The notes beneath the pieces are model-generated. The model ran no database searches and was not told where the DNA came from. It saw only the letters and a program-made list of their open reading frames with translations. DNA of 64,000 nucleotides. Origin: Lewinellaceae bacterium (lineage in GTDB: Bacteria > Bacteroidota > Bacteroidia > Chitinophagales > Saprospiraceae). The stretch is taken from contig JACJYP010000002.1 of assembly GCA_020636045.1 (NCBI GenBank), positions 62,001-126,000 of the forward strand. The letters run 5' to 3'. The stretch's first letter is position 1, and each line of letters starts with the position of its first letter. The translations under genes and the position numbers were made by a program. Shown here in pieces: positions 43,431-51,907 of this stretch.

Positions 43431-43438
43431 CAAAGGTA
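43431..43438 (-). promoter_or_regulatory. Candidate -7 box of the CPBP gene
   Basis: TACCTTTG on the minus strand, 66 bases before the start at 43365. It and the pdxJ box lie in one divergent intergenic region. Confidence 0.4.
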
Positions 43439-43497
43439 GGGCTTGTGTTGATTTTGAGGCCCTGCCATTCCAACAGCATTTTTATTTCTGTACAGCC

Positions 43498-44211
43498 ATG
43501 ACCAGACTAAGTGTAAATATCAATAAGGTAGCCCTGTTGCGCAATGCAAGGGGAGGCGATTTGCCCGACCTGGTGCAGGTCGCCAAAGACTGCGAAGCTT
43601 TTGGCGCGGAAGGGATCACAGTGCATCCGCGGCCCGACCAACGCCACATCCGCTACGACGACATTCCGGATCTGTGGGAGATCGTTACCACGGAATTCAA
43701 CATCGAAGGCAATCCTAATTCCAAATTTCTGGATCTCGTGCTGGCCAACCCGCCCCACCAGTGCACCCTGGTGCCCGATGCGCCGGCACAACTCACTTCC
43801 GATGCCGGCTGGGATACGGTGTCGAATGCATCTTTTCTAAGAGAAGTGATCGACACCCTCCATCAAAGCAATGTCCGCGTTTCGATCTTTGTGGACCCGG
43901 TGGCAAAGATGGTGGAGGGCGCCAAAGCGGTCGGCGCCGACCGCGTGGAATTCTATACTGGTCCTTATGCCAAGCAGTTTGTTACAGACCCGCAGACAGC
44001 AGTGCAGCCGTATACCGAGGCTGCGCGCGTGGCCGGCTCGGTCGGGATCGGGATCAATGCCGGGCACGACCTCAACCTCGATAATCTCCGTTATTTTCGG
44101 GAAAATTGCCCGGAACTGCTGGAGGTAAGCATCGGCCATGCGCTCATTTGCGATGCGTTGTATTACGGCCTGTCCAACGCAATCAAAATGTATTTGCGGC
44201 AGTTGCGCTGA
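43498..44211 (+). CDS. pdxJ: Pyridoxine 5'-phosphate synthase
   Basis: Condenses 1-deoxyxylulose 5-phosphate with 3-amino-2-oxopropyl phosphate in the last step of pyridoxine phosphate synthesis. 237 residues, the normal TIM-barrel length. Motifs: LSVNINKVALLRNARGG, GITVHPRPDQRHIRYDD with the catalytic His, FNIEGNPNSKFLDL with the catalytic Glu, VSIFVDPVAKM, RVEFYTGPYA, and GIGINAGHDLNLDNL then VSIGHALICDALY for phosphate binding. The ATG at 43498 fits the family N-terminus; the longer frame upstream overlaps the divergent gene. Confidence 0.97.
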   Translation: MTRLSVNINKVALLRNARGGDLPDLVQVAKDCEAFGAEGITVHPRPDQRHIRYDDIPDLWEIVTTEFNIEGNPNSKFLDLVLANPPHQCTLVPDAPAQLTSDAGWDTVSNASFLREVIDTLHQSNVRVSIFVDPVAKMVEGAKAVGADRVEFYTGPYAKQFVTDPQTAVQPYTEAARVAGSVGIGINAGHDLNLDNLRYFRENCPELLEVSIGHALICDALYYGLSNAIKMYLRQLR

Positions 44212-44574
44212 TAAATAGCGAAAAAACGCTGCCGGGAAATTCCTGCAAGTATATTTCAACAAATTGGTTTTCAGGTTGTTGCATCTTAAATGCAATGCCG
44301 GGAGGCAGCGGCAGATGAAAAAAATGTTAAGTTTTCGGATGATATTTCCCCTTGCGGACCCTACCTTTGGCTGCCGGGGCTTTTGTCCCGCAAGTAATAA
44401 TCGGATACAACCATTTCAAACTTTCAACGCCGCTGCGAATCAGCTTTCTCCGCAAAAGAAATGATGCTGATTCGGAAGCGGCTTTTTCATGCAAAAAAGT
44501 ACCCTGCCAAACGCCATTTTTCCCGAAATTAGCATCTTTAAAATACGGACAGTTCTCATCAAATCCTCCCTCGC
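44212..44574. other. Intergenic region downstream of pdxJ
   Basis: 363 bases with no gene. TTGCAT and ATGCAA (44278-44294) form a small palindrome, and TACCTTTG at 44362-44369 matches a -7 box that could serve the operon starting at 44575, although no -33 is seen. Confidence 0.4.
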
Positions 44575-44796
44575 ATGTCAACTGATGAACGCATCCGGAA
44601 CCGGCGCAGTTTTAAAAGCCCGATGCTGATCCTTGGGATCGCCATGACGATCTTTTACATCGCCCTGGGGCTTTGGCTGTTTCTGGACCACAGTTTTCTT
44701 CAAGGTATTCCCGTCGAATTCAGAAATATTTTCGCCGTTATGGTGCTCATTTACGGTGTTTTCAGAGGCTGGCGGGTATACGCCGACTTCTTTTAA
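44575..44796 (+). CDS. Small two-helix membrane protein
   Basis: 73 residues with a basic N-terminus (DERIRNRRSFKSP), two hydrophobic helices (about 17-37 and 49-64) and a short tail with RGWRVYADFF. I do not know a function. The stop is 11 bases before the PstS-like lipoprotein ATG, so the two are surely co-transcribed. Small proteins of this kind often precede PstS-like and TPR genes near TonB/ExbBD clusters in Bacteroidota. Confidence 0.7.
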   Translation: MSTDERIRNRRSFKSPMLILGIAMTIFYIALGLWLFLDHSFLQGIPVEFRNIFAVMVLIYGVFRGWRVYADFF

Positions 44797-44807
44797 ATCA
44801 CTATACC

Positions 44808-45746
44808 ATGAGAACCATTTTTTTGTGTTTCAATATTTGCCTGATCATGCTGATCATCGCTTCCTGCGGCGAGAAGCGCGATAAAAAAAGCGGCAAAGTA
44901 CTCGATACGCCGACTACCGGCGAGATCACCATTATGGTCGATGAGGGCTACGAGCCTGTCATTGCATCTTGCATAGATGTATTCGACAGTATATACAAGC
45001 GGACCAGGATCAATGCGATATACACCTCCGAAGGTGAAGCCTTCTCCGGGCTATTCAACGACACGGTGCAGGTGATCATCGTATCGCGCCAGCCCACGCC
45101 CGATGAAATGAAATACTTTGAAGGGCGCGGCTTTAAACCCAAGATCACACCGATCGCCTATGACGCTATCGCCTTCATTCTGCACCCCGACAACCGCGAC
45201 TCGGTGCTCACACAGGCGCAGATCGGCGATATCATATCTGGCAAGATCACATCCTGGAAGCAAGTCAATCCGAAGTCGACGCTGGGTGATCTGCAAGTGG
45301 TATTCGATCACCCGCTTTCGGGCACGGTGCGATACGTAACGGATTCCATCATAGGCGGACAACCCTTGTCGCCGAAAGCATCTGCGCTCAAGACCAATGC
45401 CGAAGTGATAGATTATGTATCGAAAAACAAAAACGCCCTCGGCATCATCAGTGCCAACTGGATTTCCGATACGGATGATTCCGGGGTTCAAAAGTTTTTG
45501 AAAAGCATCCGCATTGCCGATGTGGCGCCAAGGGCCGGAGAGGAAGGCTACGGCCCCTATCAGGCCTACCTTGCCAAAGGCTGGTATCCCTACAAACGCA
45601 CCCTTTATGTCATCAACGCGCAGGCGCGCGCGGGGCTCGGTCTTGGCCTTGCATCGTACCTGGCGGCTGACGGCCAGCGTATTTTTCTGAAGGACGGTCT
45701 TTTGCCGGCGAATGCCGTAACGCGCCTGATCCAGGTGACCCGCTAG
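44808..45746 (+). CDS. PstS-like substrate-binding lipoprotein
   Basis: 312 residues with a lipobox at Cys20 (LIIASC). The PBP-like fold of phosphate-binding PstS is seen: GEITIMVDEGYEPVIASCID, NAIYTSEGEAFSGLFNDT, IVSRQPTPDEMKYFEGRGF, AFILHPDNRDSVLTQAQIGD and HPLSGTVRYVTDSIIGG. No pst permease genes are nearby. In this phylum such proteins often pair with TPR proteins and TonB modules, so it may be part of an envelope machine rather than an ABC transporter. The longer upstream frame (from 44673) overlaps the previous gene and is rejected. Confidence 0.85.
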   Translation: MRTIFLCFNICLIMLIIASCGEKRDKKSGKVLDTPTTGEITIMVDEGYEPVIASCIDVFDSIYKRTRINAIYTSEGEAFSGLFNDTVQVIIVSRQPTPDEMKYFEGRGFKPKITPIAYDAIAFILHPDNRDSVLTQAQIGDIISGKITSWKQVNPKSTLGDLQVVFDHPLSGTVRYVTDSIIGGQPLSPKASALKTNAEVIDYVSKNKNALGIISANWISDTDDSGVQKFLKSIRIADVAPRAGEEGYGPYQAYLAKGWYPYKRTLYVINAQARAGLGLGLASYLAADGQRIFLKDGLLPANAVTRLIQVTR

Positions 45747-45770
45747 GCCACCTTTTTGCTTTACACGGCG

Positions 45771-45831
45771 TCAGGGTGATTTGAACACCTGTAAAGGCCG
45801 ACCTGCTCAGTTTCGCATCAAATCACCCTGA
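45771..45831 (+). terminator. Hairpin after the PstS-like gene
   Basis: TCAGGGTGATTTGA (45771-45784) and TCAAATCACCCTGA (45818-45831) are perfect inverse complements with a 33-base loop; TTGTTGTT follows. It could end the transcript or sit in the leader of the TPR gene. Confidence 0.55.
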
Positions 45832-45975
45832 TTGTTGTTAAACTTGTTTTAAGAACAGGGCGATCTTCTGCACGATGTGTGTATTTTTTTAGAATAAAGC
45901 GTCTAAAAAACGGAACTTCGCGGCCGAAAAAGCATACGATCCGTAGTTTAAATAACAAAAATCTTTTTCCGAACA

Positions 45976-47679
45976 ATGACAAATCTCGTTAGAAAAGCAT
46001 TTCTGTTGATAGCCGTTGCATATGCACAGTTTGCCGGCGCCCAAACGCATGCCGACGGGCTGGCTGCCATGCAACTGGAGAACTGGGACAAGGCGATCCA
46101 TGTCTATACGGCACTGACAAAAGCCAATCCTGAAGATCAGGATGCCTTCCTTACCCTTTCCAACGCCTACCTGGCCAAAGGAGATAAAACCAAAGCACTG
46201 GAACTGGCAAAAGCGGCGTTCAACGCCAAACCCGATGATCAGATGGCCTATGTGGCCAACGCCCGGGTGAAGCTGCTTGAAGATGATGCGACCGAAGCCA
46301 ACGATCAGTTCCAGCGCGCTGCCAAAAAAGCCCGCAAGAACATCGATGCGCTGCGGCAGATCGGTGAGTCCTACCTGTTTTACATCAGTCCCGGCAGCAA
46401 ACGGCCCGATCTGACGCGTGCCGTGGAACTGCTGACTGCCGCTGTGGACTATAACTCCAAGGATGTACCGACCCTGATGGCCTTGGCCTATGCTTACAAG
46501 GAACAGGGCAACGGCGGTCTCGCGCTCAACAACTATCAGTTGGCGGAGTCGTTGGAACCCAAAAATCCCCTGCCAAAACTGATGCTGGCGAAGGTGTACA
46601 AAGCGGCTAAAATTCCGGACAAGTTCGAAATCTACATCAACAAGGCCATCGAAGTAGCGCCGAGCTACACGCCGGCCCTGCGCTCCAAGGCAGAACACTT
46701 CTTCTTCGGGCGAAAATGGGAAATGGCCCGCGACGCTTACCGCGAACTGGTGAACAAAGGCACAGAAGTGACGATAGAAGACGAAATGCAACTGGCCAAC
46801 TGCCTGTTCATCACCCACAACTGCAAGGAATGTAGCGAAATGGTGGACAAGATCCTGCAAAAAGATCCCTCCAAAAACTACCTCCGCCGCCTGAAAGCGT
46901 ACTGCGATTACGAAAACGGAGAGTATCAGCGCGCATTGAATATCCTGAAGGATTATTTCAAAACGGCGCCCGCTGACAAAGTCATCGCCAATGACTACAA
47001 GTATATGGGGCGCCTGCAAATGAAAACCCAGGGCGATACCATTGCGGCGCTCAAAAACCTGAAGAAATGCATCGAGATGGACTCCACCCAGTGGGAACTT
47101 TATCTGGAGATCGCTACTACCTACTACACCCTTAAGCGCTACTGCGATGCTGTGCCCGAATACCAGGCTTACTTTGACTCGACGGGCACCAGCAGCGCGA
47201 CCGTGGCCAAGGATATGTTCTACCTCGGTCTGGCGCAGTACTTCTGTGTTGATGACACAACGCACTACGGGGAAGCCGAAAAGACATTCAAAACGATCGC
47301 AGACCTGATCCCCACTGCTTCGGTGGGCTGGCTGTGGGCTGCCAAATCCGCCAAAAACCTTGATCCGACACCCGAACAGATCGAGGCGGATCCGGAGATG
47401 GCGAAGAAATACGGTCGCGCCCGCCAGTACTATGAAGAGTATGTCAAGGTGGTGGAACTGACTGAAAAAACGCAGAGCGACCTGGCAGATGCCTGGGAGT
47501 ACCTGGCCTACTGCTACTTCGTTGCCAACGATTCTGCAAAATTCTACCCGGCGATCGATAAATGGCTTGAAGCGCAAAAAGATCCTGCCAAGCAGGAAAG
47601 GATAATGGAGATGAAAGGCGCCTTCGGTCAGGAAGCGGTTCCAGATGGCGGCACTGCGCCGAACGGTGGGAAAGGCTGA
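45976..47679 (+). CDS. Exported tetratricopeptide repeat protein
   Basis: 567 residues with a signal peptide (AFLLIAVAYAQFAGAQ). About ten TPR-like units fill residues 25-520, for example GLAAMQLENWDKAIHVYTAL, AYKEQGNGGLALNNYQLAES, YENGEYQRALNILKDYFKTA and YFCVDDTTHYGEAEKTFKTI. The tail is Gly/Pro-rich. Likely a periplasmic or outer-membrane scaffold. It follows the small membrane and PstS-like genes by 229 bases, the usual neighbours in Bacteroidota TonB loci. Confidence 0.88.
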   Translation: MTNLVRKAFLLIAVAYAQFAGAQTHADGLAAMQLENWDKAIHVYTALTKANPEDQDAFLTLSNAYLAKGDKTKALELAKAAFNAKPDDQMAYVANARVKLLEDDATEANDQFQRAAKKARKNIDALRQIGESYLFYISPGSKRPDLTRAVELLTAAVDYNSKDVPTLMALAYAYKEQGNGGLALNNYQLAESLEPKNPLPKLMLAKVYKAAKIPDKFEIYINKAIEVAPSYTPALRSKAEHFFFGRKWEMARDAYRELVNKGTEVTIEDEMQLANCLFITHNCKECSEMVDKILQKDPSKNYLRRLKAYCDYENGEYQRALNILKDYFKTAPADKVIANDYKYMGRLQMKTQGDTIAALKNLKKCIEMDSTQWELYLEIATTYYTLKRYCDAVPEYQAYFDSTGTSSATVAKDMFYLGLAQYFCVDDTTHYGEAEKTFKTIADLIPTASVGWLWAAKSAKNLDPTPEQIEADPEMAKKYGRARQYYEEYVKVVELTEKTQSDLADAWEYLAYCYFVANDSAKFYPAIDKWLEAQKDPAKQERIMEMKGAFGQEAVPDGGTAPNGGKG

Positions 47680-47716
47680 TCGTTCGATCTGCCCGATAGC
47701 AGATATTTGAAGAAAA

Positions 47717-47764
47717 GAAACATCCCGAATTTTGGCGCTGTCCAGGATTCGGGATGTTTCTTTT
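47717..47764 (+). terminator. Terminator between TPR and YHYH genes
   Basis: GAAACATCCCGAAT (47717-47730) pairs with ATTCGGGATGTTTC (47747-47760), followed by TTTT. It sits between two convergent genes and has an A-rich left flank, so it can act both ways. Confidence 0.88.
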
Positions 47765-47774
47765 GAAACCCTTT

Positions 47775-49148
47775 CTATTTCAAAACCACCACTTTATCGC
47801 TCCCCACCAGTTTTCCATTGATGAAATACGACACGAGATAAGTACCTCCATACAGCGTCCGGGTATCCAGATAGCTGATGGTGCTGCCCGGCTTGATGGT
47901 GGTCTGTTTCAGGATCTTTCCGTTCGTGTCGATGAGCCGCAGCTCCATTTCTTCCTGCAAAAGCCCCTGCACCTGGATGGCGATGAAATCGCTGGCCGGA
48001 TTTGGAAACAGGGTGGTATGCAGGCTTTTCGAACCGACTTCCAGAGTGGCGGTGACGGGGTTGTAGGTCGTGACGGTCTCGTTGATCGTCTGCACTTTGG
48101 AGCCGGTCGCTACACCGTAGAAAGCAGGGCCGATCACGTATGGGTAGGCAGAGTTCCAGTTTTCATCCACTGTGGCAAAGTAGCAATAGATGCCATCGGG
48201 ATACTCCGGCGTGACGCAGAAACGACCGTTGTGCTCGTCCAGAATGTCGGGTTCGGTGCCACCTGCGTATTCGTAATCCTCCCGGAAATAACCGAGCGGG
48301 TATGTGGCGCTGACCGGCGGGCCATCCGGCACATCCACACCGGTGGGCGAATCTGTGCGCAGGGTGATATTGCGCAACTGGTAGCCGGTTTTCATGCGTA
48401 CGATACCGCCCGTGCCATCGGTATTTTTAAAAGCATAAGCCCCGTAAATCGGGAAGCCGTCATAGGCAAAGCCGAGTAGCGGCGAGTGTTGTGTTTCGTT
48501 TATGGCGTATAGCCCATCTGAGGGGTACAGGTCACAGACGTTGGAGATCACCACCTTGTCGAGGTCGAAGGCAGAAGGGTTCTGGTGGTGATGGTAGTTG
48601 CCCATGGCCGGATGCGCCTTGGCGCAGTCGAAGCCCTGCCGTTCTGCGCGAATGGCATCTCTGTTCCAGTCCATTTGCGCCATGGGACCGCCGGGGCACG
48701 GCGGGTTGCCGGGGCCGCCGCAGAGGGCATTGGTATTGGGGTTCCATGCCACGCCGTCCCGATAATCGAATAGCGCCACGCCGTTGATGAAAGTGCCGAT
48801 ATTACCGGGATTGGTAACCGTGGGCGTGCCGGTATTTTGGGCGGGGTGGAGCGGGATTTTGTGAAACCCGGATTGCTCGGAAGCGAGTGAAGGATTGCCA
48901 TCCTGAAATGGTCCTGTGATATACGACGGGACGCCCGTAGCCCCTACGTACACCCAGTTGGCGGAGTACTGAACGGACTGAACATTAGCAAGCACATTGT
49001 CCTGGATAGGCGTGGAGTTGCCCTGTAGGTAATGTTGGCCCATGATCCCGGTAGTATTGATGAGCCAGGAAGTAATGGCTGGGTTGGTTTGGGCGGAGAG
49101 TTGCAGGCAGAACCCGAAGAGCCCGATGAAAAGCGGTAGTTTGTTCAT
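47775..49148 (-). CDS. YHYH-domain secreted protein with T9SS sorting domain
   Basis: 457 residues from the ATG at 49148 (a Met at 49169 is an alternative). A signal peptide ends SAQ. The central domain carries the YHYH-type core: FDYRDGVAWNPNTNALCGGP, HPAMGNYHHHQNPSAF and GFAYDGFPIYGAYAF, then GYFREDYEYAGGTEPDILDE and HNGRFCVTPEYPDG. The C-terminal 75 residues are a type IX sorting domain: LHTTLFPNPASDFIAIQVQG, then DTNGKILKQT and YLVSYFINGKLVGSDKVVVL. It is predicted to be exported and attached or released at the surface. It follows the MbnP/di-heme operon by 269 bases on the same strand; His-rich metal binding is possible. Confidence 0.88.
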   Translation of the reverse strand: MNKLPLFIGLFGFCLQLSAQTNPAITSWLINTTGIMGQHYLQGNSTPIQDNVLANVQSVQYSANWVYVGATGVPSYITGPFQDGNPSLASEQSGFHKIPLHPAQNTGTPTVTNPGNIGTFINGVALFDYRDGVAWNPNTNALCGGPGNPPCPGGPMAQMDWNRDAIRAERQGFDCAKAHPAMGNYHHHQNPSAFDLDKVVISNVCDLYPSDGLYAINETQHSPLLGFAYDGFPIYGAYAFKNTDGTGGIVRMKTGYQLRNITLRTDSPTGVDVPDGPPVSATYPLGYFREDYEYAGGTEPDILDEHNGRFCVTPEYPDGIYCYFATVDENWNSAYPYVIGPAFYGVATGSKVQTINETVTTYNPVTATLEVGSKSLHTTLFPNPASDFIAIQVQGLLQEEMELRLIDTNGKILKQTTIKPGSTISYLDTRTLYGGTYLVSYFINGKLVGSDKVVVLK

Positions 49149-49417
49149 TGAATTAGAATATTTGTGCATGGTGACTGCTGTTTTCGCTGCGTGAGCAAGC
49201 ATGAAAATGGTGGTAGCGGCGGCTTCGGTCAGCAGCAATTAGCACAGGCAAAGCCAATGTTGCATCTGCCTGTTCTTCTTTTCTTTCTGCAACTCCAGTC
49301 GTCAATTTTTGATGATCAGTTACATCTTGGACGACCTATGATTTTAAATCCTTCGCCCGATTGGGAAAAAAATTCAAACAGAACCATCAAAAGCGATTCC
49401 CGGCATATTGCTCGACA

Positions 49418-50416
49418 TCAGCGTGGAAAGGCGAAATCGGGGTTGAACAAAAATGTCCGGTCAGTGAGGGTAAGCAGGAAAGCGGTCAAATCGACCTTTT
49501 CGTTGGAGGTAAGTTCTATGCCCAGTTCCTTGTTATGGGCGTAATGGTTCAGCACTTCGCCCAGCTTTCGAAAGCGGCCGTCGTGCATATAAGGGTAGGA
49601 AAATTCGATGTTGCGCAGCGTCGGCACTTTGAATTTCAGCGAGTCTGCGGGCTGCCGGGTGATGGCCATCCTGCCAAAATCGCGGAGCGCGGTATCTACT
49701 GGCAGGCCGTTTTTTTCAAAACCATAATTGGTAAAAAACGGCTCGCTGTGGCAGCGGGCACAATTGTTTTTAAAAAGCCGGTAGCCATTCTGTTCCTGAT
49801 CGGTAAATATCTCTTTGCCCGCCAGCACCCGGTCGTATTTCGAGTTGGCGCTCACCAGCGTCAGTTCAAATTGAGCAAGGGCCTTGAGCAAACGTTCGCC
49901 CGTCGCCAGACTGTCGCCGAAAGCCTGAAAGAACATCGCCCGGTAGCCTGCTGAACGCCGCAACTTTTCCACTACGTTTTCAATTTTTTCTTCCATTTCG
50001 ACCGGACTGGAAATAGGAGCGAGCGCCTGCATGTCGAGATGGTTCACAGCCCCGTCCCACATGAAGCTGCGTGCCCAGGCGAGGTTCGTCAGTGCCGGCG
50101 AATTGCGGGTGCCGATGCGGTCATGGATGCCATGACTAAGGGCGTGGTCAACGTGCGTGAAGGCTGTGTAGGAAAGATGGCAATTACTGCACGAAATGGT
50201 GCTGTCCTTTGATAACACGGGGTCATAAAACAGCTGCCGACCCAGGGCGATGCCGGGTTTGGTGAGCGGGTTTTTGCTGAAGTCGTAGGCGGGAAACGGC
50301 CAGGTTTCAGGGTATTCCAAGGGCGCCGGTTCAGGAAAAAATACCGATGTGGCAGCCACGCAAAAGCAATAGACGGCACAAAAGAAAGCGATGGCTATCG
50401 GCAATTTATTCCGCAT
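49418..50416 (-). CDS. Di-heme cytochrome c peroxidase / MbnH-like protein
   Basis: 332 residues from the ATG at 50416, beginning an export signal (LPIAIAFFCAVYCFCVAA). Two heme c sites, CSNCH (76-80) and CARCH (219-223), with family motifs FYDPVLSKDSTISCSNCHL, GTRNSPALTNLAW, FMWDGAVNHLDMQALAPISS and TLRNIEFSYPYMHDGRF. The di-heme CcpA/MauG family includes MbnH, which oxidises a Trp of MbnP to kynurenine. Here the gene overlaps the MbnP gene by 11 bases, so the MbnH role is the best guess; a plain peroxidase is the alternative. Periplasmic. Confidence 0.88.
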   Translation of the reverse strand: MRNKLPIAIAFFCAVYCFCVAATSVFFPEPAPLEYPETWPFPAYDFSKNPLTKPGIALGRQLFYDPVLSKDSTISCSNCHLSYTAFTHVDHALSHGIHDRIGTRNSPALTNLAWARSFMWDGAVNHLDMQALAPISSPVEMEEKIENVVEKLRRSAGYRAMFFQAFGDSLATGERLLKALAQFELTLVSANSKYDRVLAGKEIFTDQEQNGYRLFKNNCARCHSEPFFTNYGFEKNGLPVDTALRDFGRMAITRQPADSLKFKVPTLRNIEFSYPYMHDGRFRKLGEVLNHYAHNKELGIELTSNEKVDLTAFLLTLTDRTFLFNPDFAFPR

Positions 50417-51104
50417 GGATATGGAATAGGGCGGGAAGCGTTTTGGCCAACCGCGCGGCCTCGGCGCCCGGCGACATGACATTGTGCGCATCCTTCCAAT
50501 CAATATTTTCAAAAAAACGGGACAACTCTACATCTACCCGGATCATGTTTTTTTCTGAAACAGGCAGTACGACCGCTTGCGCCGTCTGGTAGGGCGGCAA
50601 ATACCCCCCGATGTGAAACTGGAAAAGGTTCCCGGGGGCGGGGCAGTTTTCTGAAAAACCTTCGATTTTGAAATTGATATAGCCACTGTTCCAGGCCCAG
50701 TACATGCCTTTCGTCGGGTCGAGGTCGCCGCCTAAAGCCCCGGAAACATTGGTCAGACTATCCGTGCCGATCAGAAAATTTATTTGGTCAAAATCATCGG
50801 CAGCGCCTGATTTGAAAACAATGGCCATCGTGTTTTTATCTTCCATATCCAGCAGGTGATAGCTGTCTTTTTCCTGCCAGACTTCTTTGCCATTTTTATA
50901 AAAAACAAAATGACTGAGGTAAAACCTGAGTGTGTGAATGCTGAGGGAGTCCCCGTTGTTGCCGGCCGGTCCCTGCTCCAATGCGATGTTTTTCCCATAA
51001 AATTCAGGCTGGAAATGCAGCGTAATATTTTGCGATTGCACCGCGGGCGCAAACAGGCAAATGGTCACTGCCAAAACAAGCATTCGAAGTAGGCGGGTAG
51101 GCAT
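50406..51104 (-). CDS. MbnP-family copper-binding protein
   Basis: 232 residues with a signal peptide (ending PAVQSQ). The MbnP pattern is visible: FQPEFYGKNIALEQG, HTLRFYLSHFVFYKNGKEVW, SYHLLDMEDKNTMAIVF, FLIGTDSLTNVSGALGGDLD and the conserved GMYWAWNSGYINFKIEG (133-149), with FQFHIGG after it. In characterised MbnP a Trp is oxidised to kynurenine and helps bind copper; Trp136 and Trp138 are candidates by position, which is inference. It lies between a CnrX-like sensor gene (6-base gap) and the di-heme gene (overlap). Confidence 0.88.
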   Translation of the reverse strand: MPTRLLRMLVLAVTICLFAPAVQSQNITLHFQPEFYGKNIALEQGPAGNNGDSLSIHTLRFYLSHFVFYKNGKEVWQEKDSYHLLDMEDKNTMAIVFKSGAADDFDQINFLIGTDSLTNVSGALGGDLDPTKGMYWAWNSGYINFKIEGFSENCPAPGNLFQFHIGGYLPPYQTAQAVVLPVSEKNMIRVDVELSRFFENIDWKDAHNVMSPGAEAARLAKTLPALFHIHAE

Positions 51105-51110
51105 GGGCGC

Positions 51111-51590
51111 TTATTTTGAACGGGGTGGATGTGCACCCCGTCCGGGTAGCGGCGGCGGCGCCAGAAATCTTGCAAGTTCGGAAGTCAGCGCATCGAAGGC
51201 CGGCGCCTGGTCTGGTTTGCAAAGTTTTTTTACTTCGGCAAAATGCTGAAAATGCGCATCCTCTATCTGTTGCTGTAATTGACCGATTACGGCGAGCAGG
51301 GAATCTTTTTGGGAAAAGTCATCGCCCCGTAACTGTTCGAACAGCGCTTTTCTGGCATTGCCCATTTCCTGCTGCACTGACTCAATCGCCTGCCGGTGTT
51401 GCGCTATCAATTTCTCATATCCCGCCACCTGCCGGGCATCGAAATGCAGGCGTTCGATGACGACTTCCTTCGGCCCTTCCCTTTGTAGGGGAGGAGGAGG
51501 CGGTTTTTTGAAAAACAAAAAAGCGAGCGTCGCTGTATTGAGCAGGAAAAGTGCCGCGACTGCCAGGGTCAGGAACTTGGATTTACTCAT
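51111..51590 (-). CDS. CnrX-like periplasmic heavy-metal sensor
   Basis: 159 residues. One N-terminal membrane helix (LAVAALFLLNTATLAFLFF), a Pro run, then a helical hairpin domain: FDARQVAGYEKLIAQHRQAI, ESVQQEMGNARKALFEQLRG and QLQQQIEDAHFQHFAEVKKL. The ending CKPDQAPAFDALTSELARFL matches the LTPEQRxxFDxL end of CnrX/NccX and Spy/ZraP proteins. His and Cys near 130-140 are possible metal ligands. It overlaps the putative anti-sigma gene by 8 bases. In CnrYXH the sensor releases an ECF sigma factor when it binds metal. Confidence 0.8.
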   Translation of the reverse strand: MSKSKFLTLAVAALFLLNTATLAFLFFKKPPPPPLQREGPKEVVIERLHFDARQVAGYEKLIAQHRQAIESVQQEMGNARKALFEQLRGDDFSQKDSLLAVIGQLQQQIEDAHFQHFAEVKKLCKPDQAPAFDALTSELARFLAPPPLPGRGAHPPRSK

Positions 51591-51882
51591 GGTATAATTG
51601 ATTTGAAGCGGTCATTTGCAAGTCATAGGCAAGCGTTTCGACGGAGCCCTGACCGCTGCCGGTTTGCCGGTTCGTCCGGACAGCCATTACATTGAACAGC
51701 AGCATTAGTCCAAAAGCCAGTGCGCCCGCCCATTTCCACGATGAAGGCAGGGCTTCTGCTTGCTGTGCAGCAATTTTGGCGTTGATGCGAGTAAGTAAAA
51801 AAGGCGGTGTTTCCACTTTTTTTACACTTCTGAGTTGCTCCAATGAATGCTGTTGTTTCATGTCTATTTGCTTTGACGACAT
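51583..51882 (-). CDS. Putative anti-sigma factor
   Basis: 99 residues from the ATG at 51882 (a Met at 51861 is possible). A short cytoplasmic segment (LEQLRSVKKVETPPFLLTRI) is followed by one membrane helix (WKWAGALAFGLMLLFNVMAV) and a small periplasmic tail. This is the topology of CnrY-type anti-sigma factors. It starts 25 bases after the sigma factor gene and overlaps the sensor gene. Function inferred from size, topology and context. Confidence 0.65.
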   Translation of the reverse strand: MSSKQIDMKQQHSLEQLRSVKKVETPPFLLTRINAKIAAQQAEALPSSWKWAGALAFGLMLLFNVMAVRTNRQTGSGQGSVETLAYDLQMTASNQLYHE

Positions 51883-51907
51883 TGATGTTAAAATCCTTCG
51901 GCCGCAC

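Noticed and set aside
44808..45746. A phosphate ABC transporter operon
   Set aside because: Only a PstS-like protein is present; pstA, pstB, pstC and phoU are absent.
45889..47577. 562-codon open frame antisense to the TPR protein
   Set aside because: GC-rich coding on the plus strand leaves an open reverse frame; its sequence is Phe/Gly/His-rich nonsense, while the plus frame has TPRs and a signal peptide.
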